Part shown: positions 45,038 to 53,537 of the stretch, piece after piece
How the letters are laid out: every line of letters begins with the position of its first letter
How positions within the stretch are numbered: the first letter of the stretch is position 1
Origin: Lentilactobacillus diolivorans DSM 14421
GTDB taxonomy: Bacteria; Bacillota; Bacilli; Lactobacillales; Lactobacillaceae
NCBI RefSeq assembly: GCF_001434255.1
Contig: NZ_AZEY01000023.1
Span: 52,267 to 116,266, forward strand
Reading direction: 5' to 3'
Length of the DNA stretch: 64,000 bases
Made by a program: the position numbers and the translations under genes
The notes under the pieces: model-generated
The model's database searches: none
Seen by the model: the letters and a program-made list of their open reading frames with translations, nothing else
What the model was told of the DNA's origin: nothing

Positions 45038-45439
45038 ATGTTTATGCTGAGTTTGTTGATTACACCAAGCAGTACTTCTAGTCGCAAAGCCCGAAAATGG
45101 CTAGTTGATCATGATATTCCATTTAATGAGCGAAACATGGCCCGACATCCGTTGAATGGTGATGAGATCAAGGAGTTACTCTCTTTGACGGAAAATGGTT
45201 GCTGGGATTTGGTTTCCAGACAATCTGAGACGTTTAAAAGATTGAATGTGGGGATTGAGAAATTACACTTATCACAGTTTATCGAGCTATTGGTGGCACA
45301 TCCCCAAATCTTAAAACGACCAATTCTAGTTGATCATGAGAAGCTTCAGATTGGCTTTAATGAAGATGAGATTCGCAGCTTTTTGCCAAGGGAATTGCGT
45401 AAGGATGAATTTAAGACTTTGTTGGCAAAAACGTGCTGA
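45038..45439 (+). CDS. Spx/ArsC-family protein lacking the CxxC switch
   Basis: About 133 aa, in the Spx/MgsR length range, with ArsC fold: LITPSSTSSRKARKWLVDHDIPFNERN, then LSLTENGCWDLVSRQSETF, and PILVDHEKLQIGFNEDEIRSFLPR. The redox disulfide site, usually CTSC, is SSTSS here, so both cysteines are replaced and thiol-based activation is impossible. The RPILVD and GFNEDEIR regions that support RNA polymerase alpha contact and turnover are retained. ATG at 45038 or 45044 fits AAGGAAAGG; the frame is open from 45014. Possibly a constitutive or antagonistic Spx paralogue (inference). Confidence 0.83.
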   Translation: MFMLSLLITPSSTSSRKARKWLVDHDIPFNERNMARHPLNGDEIKELLSLTENGCWDLVSRQSETFKRLNVGIEKLHLSQFIELLVAHPQILKRPILVDHEKLQIGFNEDEIRSFLPRELRKDEFKTLLAKTC

Positions 45440-45491
45440 TTAATTGAACATAAACCGAGCGCTTCAACTTACGAATAAGGAGGAATGACCG

Positions 45492-45740
45492 ATGGGATTT
45501 ATTTGGGCATTAATTGTTGGTGCCATAATTGGTGCGTTAGCTGGTGCAATTACCAACAATGGGCAGTCAATGGGTTGGATCGCCAATATTGTCGCAGGGT
45601 TAGTCGGTTCCGCAATTGGTCAGGGACTTTTAGGGTCATGGGGACCGAGTCTAGCTGGGATGGCGATTATTCCCTCGTTGATTGGTGCGATTATTCTAGT
45701 CTTAGTTGTGTCATGGTTCGTCAGGAAAGGAAATCGGTGA
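45492..45740 (+). CDS. GlsB/YeaQ/YmgE family membrane protein
   Basis: 82-aa, three-helix, Gly-rich membrane protein (transglycosylase-associated protein family): GFIWALIVGAIIGALAGAI, then IANIVAGLVGSAIGQGLLG and a last helix SLIGAIILVLVVSWF with a basic tail. Typically stress-induced. AAGGAGG 9 nt upstream. Followed 7 nt later by another tiny membrane protein. Confidence 0.9.
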   Translation: MGFIWALIVGAIIGALAGAITNNGQSMGWIANIVAGLVGSAIGQGLLGSWGPSLAGMAIIPSLIGAIILVLVVSWFVRKGNR

Positions 45741-45747
45741 TCTCATA

Positions 45748-45888
45748 ATGGATGCGTTAAAAAGTGTATTTAAATTTATGGTTGCCAGTACGTTGATTGT
45801 TGGTGGTGTGTTACTTGGCGGCACGGTGTTTGCGGCTAAAAAGATTGATTCCTTTGGTGATAAATTACAGGGAAAGATTCATCGATAA
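45748..45888 (+). CDS. Small membrane protein, 46 aa
   Basis: One hydrophobic helix (FKFMVASTLIVGGVLLGGTVFAA) with a basic C-terminal tail. ATG starts 7 nt after the YeaQ-family stop, with GGTGAT as Shine-Dalgarno, so the two are co-translated; the same frame is open upstream to 45706 inside the previous gene. No family recognised. Confidence 0.65.
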   Translation: MDALKSVFKFMVASTLIVGGVLLGGTVFAAKKIDSFGDKLQGKIHR

Positions 45889-46313
45889 ATGATATCTGCG
45901 AGGTTTAATCGAAATGTCAATCCGTAGATGTTCAGTAGAGATTTGAAATAAGAAACGAGATATCATGAAATTAAAAGTGGGTCCTTGTTTTGCTGCTAAT
46001 CATTTTGGTTAGTAACACGCAAGGACCCTTTTGAAATCCGAGTAAGGATAGTTAGTGGACCGGGTCATAAATCGCAAATGCACTTTATAAATCATCATAT
46101 CGGGGCAACTAAATATAACTTAATCGATATAAAAAGTCTAAATAATTTGCTGATTTAAGTACCTCTGTTACACTGTAAGTAGATTCAATGAAGCGCTTTA
46201 ATTCAGAATGTCAAGTTGAATTTAATAGTATGTTTGTTGTTATGAAAATTGGTTAAATAGGGGATGACATTGTAGAAATTAGCGTGATTGATTAGATTTA
46301 GGGGGAATTAAAA
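45889..46313. other. Intergenic with terminator
   Basis: Terminator at 45976-46033; otherwise AT-rich and probably holding the promoter of the next surface gene, which I could not place. Confidence 0.4.
45976..46033 (+). terminator. Rho-independent terminator
   Basis: GGGTCCTTG pairs with CAAGGACCC across a structured loop, followed by TTTT. Confidence 0.7.
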
Positions 46314-48230
46314 ATGAACACAAAACTTTTTGGGAAAAAATGGCGATTTATCAAGCTGATATTGGTAGCAGTTACTTTTCTGTTGTTTACGGCTGTTATG
46401 GGGCGACAGGTGTCAGCTGATGATACTCCGGCGATGTATACTTATACCGGTCCTAATAGCCCACAAGGCGTTTTGAGTGATAAGGGAATTGAATTTAATA
46501 CTCAGTTGATTGTTAACGGGCAGTCAGGACCGTATCCTCGGCTTATCGGTACTAATCAATCGAGTAATGCGATTATTGATGCAACTCGAGTGAATTCGAT
46601 TAGTCAGGAGGTTACTATTAAAAATACGACTAGTGAAGCCGTAAAAATTGGAAGTTATGAAGTCTTCTTACCAAGATGGATGAATCCAAACTCTCCGGTT
46701 GTTGCAACTGATCAGTATTCTTCAACAACCCAAAACGGACTAACCACTCGATGGTTTTCGTATGTTGATGATCATAATTCTGATCCTACTGCTTTGAGGG
46801 CATTTAATATTACTGGAACTTTACCAGCTTATCAAGAGTACAAATTGATCATTCCAATGAAGATTCAAGATCCGGACTCCGTTAAGGTAAATGATACTTT
46901 TAATATTGGAAACTTCTTTTATGACCCTTACAAAGAATTTTATAGTTATTATCGATTTGGCAAATTAATGACCGACAATGATGGTAACAGTCCACTGGAT
47001 AGTACGGGCAGATACCTTGCCACAACCAGGAATGCAAACGGCACGTACAATATGTTGCCGAATGATATTCAGCAACATATGCCAAAGATGAATGCTAATC
47101 ATGAAATAAGGATTAACAACTTTCCAAGTGGCAGTAACGAAGTTGATTTTCAAAATGCGACTGTAAATAATAATACGCCATACTATACAGGTGCTTTGTA
47201 TTTCATTCAACTTGATGCGATTAAGGATTCGGTTCGAAACGTTGGTTACTCAGTTGCGGTTAAACAGGGCACTAACCCAAGTCAGTTAATGGACTACTAT
47301 ACCTATAATACGATCCCAGGTGCAACGATTATTGACCCAGAGACCGGAAAGCCCGTTAGTCCTGGACAAATAGATGGGGTTGGCACGCTTTATATCGAGC
47401 TGCGTAAGGTCGTTGATGCCCATGATTCAACAATCAGCCAAGGAAGTGCTTGGAAGCCTGCTGATAATGCAACGATTCTTGATCATAACGGTAAGCCGGT
47501 TGATTTAGCTTCTAAGGATGTTACGGTAACCGGAAAGGTGAATTCATCTGTACCTGGTCAATATCAGATTACGTATAAGTGTGGTCCAGACAATGTTTCA
47601 AAGACAATTACAGTCACGGTTAAAGGTGGTAACACTTCCGGTGGTGGTAGTACGAGTGGTAATAATAATTCAAATCAAACGACCAATCCTGGCGAGACCA
47701 CTGATACCAATGGTAGTACCAGTGTGACACCAGAGGTCGGTAACGGCCAGGTAGCCGTCAAAGGTGAATCGGTTTATGCCACGAAGAAAATTGGATTATA
47801 TAAGAAGGCTGATTTTAAGCGTGATAATCGAGTTAAGTGGTACTCAAAGGCTAAGCGGATTAACCGTCCTCAGTTCATTGTTAAGGGATACCAGCGGGAC
47901 AATGCAGGTAAACTGAGATATCGCGTTCAACAATATAATCCGTATACCCGTAAATACGTAAAGGGAACCAAAGGATATATCACAGCGAGCGCTAAATATG
48001 TCATTCCTGTTTATTACCGCTCAACTCCTAAGAGCAACAAGGTAACGGTTATCAATCGTAAGGGGCTTAATTCTTATCGGAAGACTTCTTTAACACAAAA
48101 GGTAACCCATTTTAAAAAAGGTGCTTTATTAAAGGTTAAAAAAGTGATCAAATATAAATTAGCGACCCGTTATCAGTTGACTAACGGCCACTATATCACA
48201 GCCAACAAGAAGTTTGTCATTCAGAAATAG
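46314..48230 (+). CDS. DUF5776 surface protein, closest full-length relative of the gene at 1
   Basis: 638 aa, ATG 8 nt after GGGGG, the only DUF5776 gene here with an ATG start. Signal peptide ends near VSADD. The N-domain (about 35-330) has LPNDIQQHMP and YYTGALYFIQLD, aligning along its length with the protein entering at base 1. Next an Ig-like Big_3-type domain (about 355-440, GQYQITYKCGPDNVSKTI), a Gly/Asn/Thr linker, and about 160 residues of DUF5776 modules that are clearly diverged from the 1-7 kb cassette. No LPxTG. Monocistronic, terminator follows. Confidence 0.87.
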   Translation: MNTKLFGKKWRFIKLILVAVTFLLFTAVMGRQVSADDTPAMYTYTGPNSPQGVLSDKGIEFNTQLIVNGQSGPYPRLIGTNQSSNAIIDATRVNSISQEVTIKNTTSEAVKIGSYEVFLPRWMNPNSPVVATDQYSSTTQNGLTTRWFSYVDDHNSDPTALRAFNITGTLPAYQEYKLIIPMKIQDPDSVKVNDTFNIGNFFYDPYKEFYSYYRFGKLMTDNDGNSPLDSTGRYLATTRNANGTYNMLPNDIQQHMPKMNANHEIRINNFPSGSNEVDFQNATVNNNTPYYTGALYFIQLDAIKDSVRNVGYSVAVKQGTNPSQLMDYYTYNTIPGATIIDPETGKPVSPGQIDGVGTLYIELRKVVDAHDSTISQGSAWKPADNATILDHNGKPVDLASKDVTVTGKVNSSVPGQYQITYKCGPDNVSKTITVTVKGGNTSGGGSTSGNNNSNQTTNPGETTDTNGSTSVTPEVGNGQVAVKGESVYATKKIGLYKKADFKRDNRVKWYSKAKRINRPQFIVKGYQRDNAGKLRYRVQQYNPYTRKYVKGTKGYITASAKYVIPVYYRSTPKSNKVTVINRKGLNSYRKTSLTQKVTHFKKGALLKVKKVIKYKLATRYQLTNGHYITANKKFVIQK

Positions 48231-48681
48231 GCTGTTAGAAAGTCAAGTTTTGACAGGCCAATTACCATTTTGGGAATGGCGATCAGTGTAAAAAATATAC
48301 CAAGCGTTTTGAGGAGCAACTATCACCTTGAAAATGCCCGGTATATTTTTTATTGGGTTGCTAAATGATTTTTGAATGAACAGTTGGCTAGAAAATATGG
48401 TTTCGGATGTAATTGAATATTAAATAGAATTACAATTTCTGAAAATTAAAGCATATTAAATATTTAATTGCATAATATGACGTTTTTGCATTAGTGTTAG
48501 TTACTCGTATCTTAACGATATTGGTTCGAACTTTTTACTTTGAGAGAATAATTTTGTAAAATCCCCAAATGACCTATTGCCATTTTTGAACTTTTAATCT
48601 ATCCTTGATTTGCAGCAAATTAACAAGACGGTACCGGATCAGGCAATGACCGGTATAATCAAAGGAAGGGACTGTCAAGTT
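48231..48681. other. Intergenic with terminator and small-gene promoter
   Basis: Terminator at 48292-48353; then AT-rich sequence with a perfect TATAAT at 48654-48659, flanked by the inverted repeat TACCGG (48632) / CCGGTA (48650), the likely control region of the 45-aa membrane protein. Confidence 0.45.
48292..48353 (+). terminator. Rho-independent terminator
   Basis: AAAATATACC...GCGTTTT pairs with AAAATGC...GGTATATTTT, followed by T tract. Confidence 0.65.
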
Positions 48682-48819
48682 ATGAACTTGTTGACGATTT
48701 TAGTTTTCTGCGTGTTAGGTATTTTGATTGGATTAGCCATCGAGGGCTACACTTATTGGGAGCTGGGTCACAGCGCCAGATCAAGGCCAAGCCGAATCGG
48801 TAACCATATTCATCCATAG
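48682..48819 (+). CDS. Small membrane protein, 45 aa
   Basis: One transmembrane helix (LLTILVFCVLGILIGLAIEG) and a polar tail ending in HIHP. ATG follows AAGGAAGGGA at about 10 nt; the frame extends upstream to 48610 without another Shine-Dalgarno. Family not recognised. Confidence 0.55.
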   Translation: MNLLTILVFCVLGILIGLAIEGYTYWELGHSARSRPSRIGNHIHP

Positions 48820-48855
48820 TAAATAATAAAATAAAATGATGAATGATTGAAGGGT

Positions 48856-48982
48856 GGCTGGGACAACAATCGTTTCGACTAGTCGCTGTTAGTTTAAATA
48901 CGATTGTTACCGAGCGAAAATGCGGGATAAAAGGCAATTTTCAGCCATCAGGGCAATGCCAATTTCGTTGATGGCCGCTGAT
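48856..48982. repeat. Dispersed intergenic repeat, copy B
   Basis: Starts GGCTGGGACAA, then CGATTGTTACCGAG (48901), GGGATAAAAGGCAA, and ends in a hairpin TCAGCCATCA...TGATGGCCGCTGA. Shares its three left-hand blocks in order with copy A at 43476, but has a different terminal hairpin. Confidence 0.6.
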
Positions 48983-48998
48983 AATCCCCGGCTGCTCA

Positions 48999-49112
48999 AT
49001 GAATGAACTGGTTTTTAAATCGGTTTTAGACAAAGAAGATTTTTCAGAAGTAAGTCGATTTATGGAACAATATCCTGATGATCCATTTTGGAATGAAAAG
49101 AAAAATAATTGA
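48999..49112 (+). CDS. Possible 37-aa ORF or 3' gene remnant
   Basis: Frame begins MNELVFKSVLDKEDFSEVSR and ends DDPFWNEKKNN. No Shine-Dalgarno, and it starts at the edge of repeat copy B, so it may be the end of a gene cut by the repeat. Composition is protein-like. Confidence 0.3.
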   Translation: MNELVFKSVLDKEDFSEVSRFMEQYPDDPFWNEKKNN

Positions 49113-49125
49113 ACAACCAATAATA

Positions 49126-49198
49126 GCCGCCTTATTAATTAATTTTAAGCTCCTTAATTCAGAGCTCATTTAAAATTAGTTGATAAGGCGTTTTTATA
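49126..49198. terminator. Long terminator hairpin
   Basis: CGCCTTAT...TAATTTTAA-GCTC pairs with GAGC...TAAAATTA...ATAAGGCG, followed by TTTTTAT. Confidence 0.7.
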
Positions 49199-49203
49199 TT
49201 TTA

Positions 49204-49525
49204 ATCAATAAACCAATTATGTTCTCGTTCGTCTGGAATATTGATCAATGTTTCCTAAATCAATTAGTGTAATGTACTAATCTTGCAATAGATCAACTAA
49301 TTTTTTAAGTGTTTGTGCCTCTTAGCTGTTTCCCGGAAGATTTTCTAAATTGCCTTGAACAGTGTCAATTAATTCCCATAGATATTGGACGTATCCATAT
49401 TTTAAACCATTGATTTTTTATGGATCGATTTGCGTTTTGCTTCAAATCGCTTACCATGGCTTGTTTAAGTTCTTCGGTATTGCTAATTTTCTTTGCAAAT
49501 AGTTTATCAACTTTTCAAGAAAAGT
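49204..49525 (-). pseudogene. Decayed gene of unknown family
   Basis: On the minus strand successive frames read as one helical protein: VDKLFAKKISNTEELKQAM, then after a shift LKYGYVQYLWELIDTVQGNL, an in-frame stop, QTLKKLVDLLQD, and a final TLINIPDEREHNWFID before a stop. At least one frameshift and one nonsense codon. Family not recognised. Confidence 0.45.
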
Positions 49526-49624
49526 ATGACACGGCCAACACTCAGATAAAATAGTTCTTTTTTATACGGGAAAATACAAAGGAATGTTTTAAGTTAACAT
49601 ACTTTGTTCCATGTTTTCAAAGGA

Positions 49625-49783
49625 TCTTTTTGCAGATTATCTTTATGTGATTAAATATGGCAAGATGGTGAGCACTGGTATTGCCAAAAAACTGTTAGCG
49701 ATGTTTATAAAATATTGGAGAAACATTCATATTGTCATTGACACACTATTGAAAATAGAGCCTATTTTTGTTACGAGATAATC
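49625..49783 (+). pseudogene. ABC transporter ATPase C-terminal fragment
   Basis: The frame reads FSKDLFADYLYVIKYGKMVSTG, matching the post-Walker-B end of ABC ATPases (AD.IYVIK.GKIV..G), then KKLLAMFIKYWRN to a stop. Walker motifs and everything upstream are missing. Confidence 0.55.
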
Positions 49784-49847
49784 ACCTCTGAAATAATTTG
49801 CATAATAAGGGATTTGGTAGAAAATTTATTTTTTAAATTCTTATCAT

Positions 49848-49876
49848 TTGCAACGGACTAAAGGAATTGTTATTAT
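49848..49876 (+). promoter_or_regulatory. Promoter of MarR gene
   Basis: TTGCAA (49848-49853), 17-nt spacer, TATTAT (49871-49876). Confidence 0.7.
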
Positions 49877-49886
49877 GTAGTCCAAT

Positions 49887-49904
49887 CATGTTCAAATGAA
49901 CATG
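49887..49904. promoter_or_regulatory. MarR operator palindrome
   Basis: CATGTTCA-AA-TGAACATG, perfect 8-bp arms, starting about 10 nt after the -10 box; positioned to block transcription of the MarR-oxidoreductase operon. Confidence 0.65.
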
Positions 49905-49928
49905 TTTTGGGATAAGGAGGAAGAGTTT

Positions 49929-50369
49929 TTGAATAACCAGTCTGAGATGCTTTTATCGGTTATTAATCGGTTGGTTCGGAATCAGATAACGCATTTATTA
50001 TCATCTGTAGATCTATCGGATAATAACTTCATGCTCATTGTAAAAATTCATGATAATCCAGGTCTTTCACAGAAAATGCTAGTTCACCAGATTTACAGAA
50101 ATCATAGTATTATTACTAAACAATTGGCAAAATTAAAGAAATTAAAATTTGTAGATGTGGTAGTGAATCCTAAAAATAAGCGAGAAAAGCAAATATTTTT
50201 AACAAATAAGGGAGAAAGTGCTTATTTGGAAATTGTGAGAGTGAGCCCAATTGTTAATAAATGGATAGTCGAGGGGCTTACTGAAAATGAAGCAGCTCAA
50301 TTTACCAAGTTACTAAAAAAAATATTTGAAAACAAAAAAGATATGATAGATCGATTTTTACTTGATTAA
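49929..50369 (+). CDS. MarR family transcriptional regulator
   Basis: About 146 aa: dimerisation helices flank a winged helix (NPGLSQKMLVHQIYRNHSI for helix-turn-helix, NKREKQIFLTNKG for the wing). TTG at 49929 is 8 nt after AAGGAGG; an upstream in-frame ATG at 49896 lies inside the operator and has no ribosome site. Lies 21 nt before a quinone oxidoreductase-like gene, a typical target of MarR repressors that sense electrophiles. Confidence 0.85.
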   Translation: MNNQSEMLLSVINRLVRNQITHLLSSVDLSDNNFMLIVKIHDNPGLSQKMLVHQIYRNHSIITKQLAKLKKLKFVDVVVNPKNKREKQIFLTNKGESAYLEIVRVSPIVNKWIVEGLTENEAAQFTKLLKKIFENKKDMIDRFLLD

Positions 50370-50390
50370 CCGGGAAAAAAGGAGATAAAT

Positions 50391-51320
50391 ATGAAGAAAA
50401 TTCAATATGATCATTATGGTGATAATTCAGTTTTAGCAATGGTTGAATCGCCAAAACCACAACCGCAACAGCATGAGATTTTGATAAGAACTAAGTCTGT
50501 TAGCATTAATCCATTGGATTGGAAAATTCGCAACGGTGCAATGGAACAGGTGGTACCGATGAAGTTCCCTGTAACTCCGGGAATGGATATTTCTGGCATT
50601 GTAGAAGCAGTCGGCCCTGAGGTAAAGACAATTAAGCCAGGCGATCGTGTCATTTCGTTTGTTGAATCCTTTGCTGGAACATATAGTGAGTATGCAATTA
50701 CTCAGGATAGTTGGACTGCTGTATTACCAAACAAGGTTAGCTTTTCGGAAGGAGCAGCTATACCTGTTACGGGTTTAACCGCGTGGGAAGCAATAGTGGA
50801 TTCTTTGAATATTATTAAGGGCTAACGCTTATTAATTCAAGGAGGAGCAGGGTCTGTGGGAACATTTGCTATTCAGTTTGCTAAAAAATTAGGAGCCGAA
50901 GTTTATGTTACTGCTAGTCCAAACCATAAAGAGTTTTTAAAAGACGTTGGGGCAGATGGCGTGATTGACTATCATCAATCACATGCATTTGACAATTTTA
51001 AAAAGGTTGATGCTCTTTTAGATTTGATCGGTGGGAGGGTTCTAAGTCAAAGTTATCAGCTAGTAAAAGAAGGCGGGAGACTACTTACTACTAATGGTAT
51101 GCCCGATCAAAAGATGGCGGATAAATATGGGATTATTGCCATGTTTAGTAATCTAAGAGTTGAAAATGAAATACTAGCAAAAATTGCTAACTATGTTGCA
51201 GTAGGTCAGATAAAAACTTTTGTTACAAAGCAATTTAACTTTACCTTAGAGCAAGTTAAACAAGCACTAGCTTTAAGCGAACAAGGACATGTTTCGGGGA
51301 AAATCGTCATAAATTTTTAA
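50391..51320 (+). pseudogene. MDR-family NADPH:quinone oxidoreductase with one nonsense codon
   Basis: Reads as one zinc-independent medium-chain dehydrogenase of about 309 aa interrupted by a TAA at 50823-50825. Before it: NPLDWKIRNG, PVTPGMDISGIVEAVG, AAIPVTGLTAWEA; after it in the same frame: LLIQGGAGSVGTFAIQFAKKLGA (NADPH loop) and a normal C-terminus GHVSGKIVINF. Relatives have GQRLLI at the spot, so a CAA-to-TAA change explains the stop. No frameshift. The gene is otherwise clean, so the lesion is recent, a sequencing error, or suppressed. Under MarR control. Confidence 0.8.
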
Positions 51321-51397
51321 ACTAGTGTTGGAAATAGAAAGTAGACCGAGAATTGTGTTTACAAAGTAAATTAAATTCTGGCTTTTATCATTCGCTT

Positions 51398-51433
51398 AAA
51401 AAGTACTCTATCTCTGTAGTAGAGTGCTTTTTG
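51398..51433 (+). terminator. Rho-independent terminator
   Basis: AAAAAGTACTCTA pairs with TAGAGTGCTTTTT around a short loop. Confidence 0.75.
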
Positions 51434-51646
51434 TGTTTGACTAATGGTATTGGAGAGTTAGTTGGGGGAACATTCTTCCGAAGAAGGGGGGGAATCTTTG
51501 TTGCCTGGGCAGTCCTACTATTTGGAACTGCTGCGTTAGTAGTCTTAATGCAGGCAATAAAAAAGAACCGTTGGGGGTATGGATCAGGTTTAGATCAAGT
51601 TCTGCGATTCTCTCTTAGGCCGGTAGGAGCATTGCCGTTGTACTAA
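51434..51646 (+). pseudogene. Membrane-protein gene fragment
   Basis: Open frame containing GIFVAWAVLLFGTAALVVLMQ, a transmembrane helix followed by basic KKNRWGYG; no start, no Shine-Dalgarno. Probably the end of a lost transporter. Terminator-like AACTACTA/TAGTAGTTTTT hairpin follows at 51646-51677. Confidence 0.35.
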
Positions 51647-51705
51647 CTACTAGCACTTACAGATAGTAGTTTTTCATTAAAACTGTTCAAAAACTATCAT
51701 AGTAA

Positions 51706-52797
51706 CTAAAATGGATCACCACGGGTGGGAAGACGGCCGCACTGATTTGTGATGTCTACAATCGTGACGGTACCCCATTTGCTGGTGATCCTCGTTTCGT
51801 TTTAAAGCGACTAAATCAATCATTGACTGATATTGATTGTGGCCATCTAAATGTTGGTGCCGAAATGGAGTACTTCCTATTTAAAGCAGATGAATCTGGC
51901 AAACCAACTGACACTTTGAATGATCAGGCTTCTTACTTTGATGTTTATCCAGATGATAATGGTGAGGCTTGTCGCCGAGAAACGGTTAATACATTGAAAC
52001 AAATGGGCTTCCAGATTGAAGCCGATCATCATGAGGTCGCACCGGGTCAGTGCGAAATTGATTTTCGATTTGACGATGCGGTCATTACGGCAGATCGAAT
52101 TCAACTGTTAAAGCTAGCCACCAAGGCGATTGCCGTTAAGTATGGCCTGCGGGCAACCTTTATGCCGAAACCAAAAGCTGGGATGAATGGTTCGGGGATG
52201 CATTTGAATACGTCTTTGTTTAAGGATGGCAAGAACCTGTTTGATGATTCCAAGGGTAGCCACGGTCTTTCTTCACTGGCCCTGAATTATTTAGCCGGTA
52301 TTTTAGCTCATGCTCAAGCCTTTACCGCGATTACCAATCCAACCATTAATAGTTTCAAGCGATTAGTCCCGGGATTTGAAGCGCCAACCTATGTTGCTTG
52401 GGCCGTGGATAACCGGACAGCCTTGGTTCGAGTCCCTGATGGTCGTGGTCCGGCAACGCGGTTCGAATTACGGAGTGGCGATCCCTCCGCTAATCCATAC
52501 TTGGCAATTTCGGCTTTGCTAGCTTCTGGATTAGATGGGATTCAACGTCAATTAACGCCCAATAAGAATGTTGAAGACAGCATTTATAACATGACGCCAG
52601 AACAACGGACCGATGCCAAAATTGTTGAATTGCCAAGCTCATTGCCGGCTGCACTGGCTAATTTGAAAAATGATGATATTTTAGCTAAATCTTTGGGAAG
52701 TGTTGTGCCAAAGTATCTGGAAATTAAGCAGGATGAGTTGACCAACTATCAGATGAGTGTCACTGATTGGGAAAAGAAGACTTATTTTAATGTTTAA
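51706..52797 (+). pseudogene. glnA: Glutamine synthetase lacking its N-terminal domain
   Basis: The frame is open from 51706 and becomes GlnA-like from ALICDVYNRDGTPFAGDPR onward, which in intact GlnA (about 445 aa) is near residue 80. All downstream catalytic blocks are present: GAEMEYFLFK, HHEVAPGQCEID, MPKPKAGMNGSGMH, NPTINSFKRLVPGFEAP, and RFELRSGDPSANPYLA. The N-terminal beta-grasp domain, which completes the active site between subunits, is missing, as is the usual upstream glnR. The first possible start is TTG at 51823. Most likely non-functional; a second intact glnA elsewhere is expected. Confidence 0.85.
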
Positions 52798-53171
52798 TGC
52801 TGGGATTAGGCAGGCATGAATCCTCGGTGTTTAATTAAACGTGAGTTTGCGATATTGTTAAAATGTGTAAATAAATAATGAAAGTTCGTTTAAAATAAAG
52901 TACTGTTAGAAATAATCGTAACGGCACTTTATTTTTTATCTCCATAAAGTCATAACTACTCTATACAATATTAAAAAAGCCCATTAAATGTCATTACTGG
53001 AATTGAAATATGTAAATTCATAAAAGAATAATTATCTAGTTTGGATCATAAAGGAAAATAGATTGTGAATTTGCAGATACGAACTAAATTGACAATTGTT
53101 GGATAATGGCATGTTTCTTTGGTTTATTTACCAAGGCCAGACTTATTCAGAAGATTGAAAGGAGACGTTAA
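52798..53171. other. Intergenic with terminator
   Basis: A hairpin AAAATAAAGT...GTTA / TAAC...ACTTTATTTT at 52892-52941 with a T tract; the remaining sequence is AT-rich with GAAAGGAG just before the next gene. Nothing else seen. Confidence 0.55.
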
Positions 53172-53537
53172 ATGCGATTATGGCATCAAAGCTTAATTAG
53201 CAGGTTGCCGCGGCAACAATTACTTGGTCAACATCGTGAAATCGCGGCACTTCGCGGAAATGGTTGGGGGAGACCCCACGCCACGGTCAACTATGTTTTT
53301 CAATATTCACCGTACAAGCTCTACCAATTCCACGTGCTTGTAATGAAAGAAATGCAACGGCGGGGTTATCATCCTGATTTAGCTTGGCTTGAACCGACTT
53401 ATCGTGGGAAAAAATGTCCGGCTTATCAAACGATGAAGCAGGTGCCGCTAACAACGCCAATTTATCCAGAGCATAATGCCGAATACTTAGCCATTTGTTT
53501 GCATAACCTAGCGGGTAAGGGTATCTTTCTGGATTAA
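53172..53537 (+). CDS. Pyrimidine dimer DNA glycosylase family protein
   Basis: 121 aa, matching the T4 endonuclease V-like Pyr_excise/TIGR02328 family: MRLWHQSLISRLPRQQLLGQHREIAALRG at the N-terminus, HATVNYVFQYSP, and LVMKEMQRRGYHPD. Predicted to excise UV dimers or act as a base-excision enzyme; short version common in lactobacilli. Shine-Dalgarno AAAGGAG 7 nt before ATG. Single-gene unit. Confidence 0.85.
   Translation: MRLWHQSLISRLPRQQLLGQHREIAALRGNGWGRPHATVNYVFQYSPYKLYQFHVLVMKEMQRRGYHPDLAWLEPTYRGKKCPAYQTMKQVPLTTPIYPEHNAEYLAICLHNLAGKGIFLD

Noticed and set aside
48856..48982. tRNA or tmRNA-like fold
   Set aside because: No acceptor, T-loop or CCA features were found.
49896..49928. ATG start for the second MarR gene
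   Set aside because: It lies within the palindromic operator and lacks a ribosome site; TTG at 49929 follows AAGGAGG.
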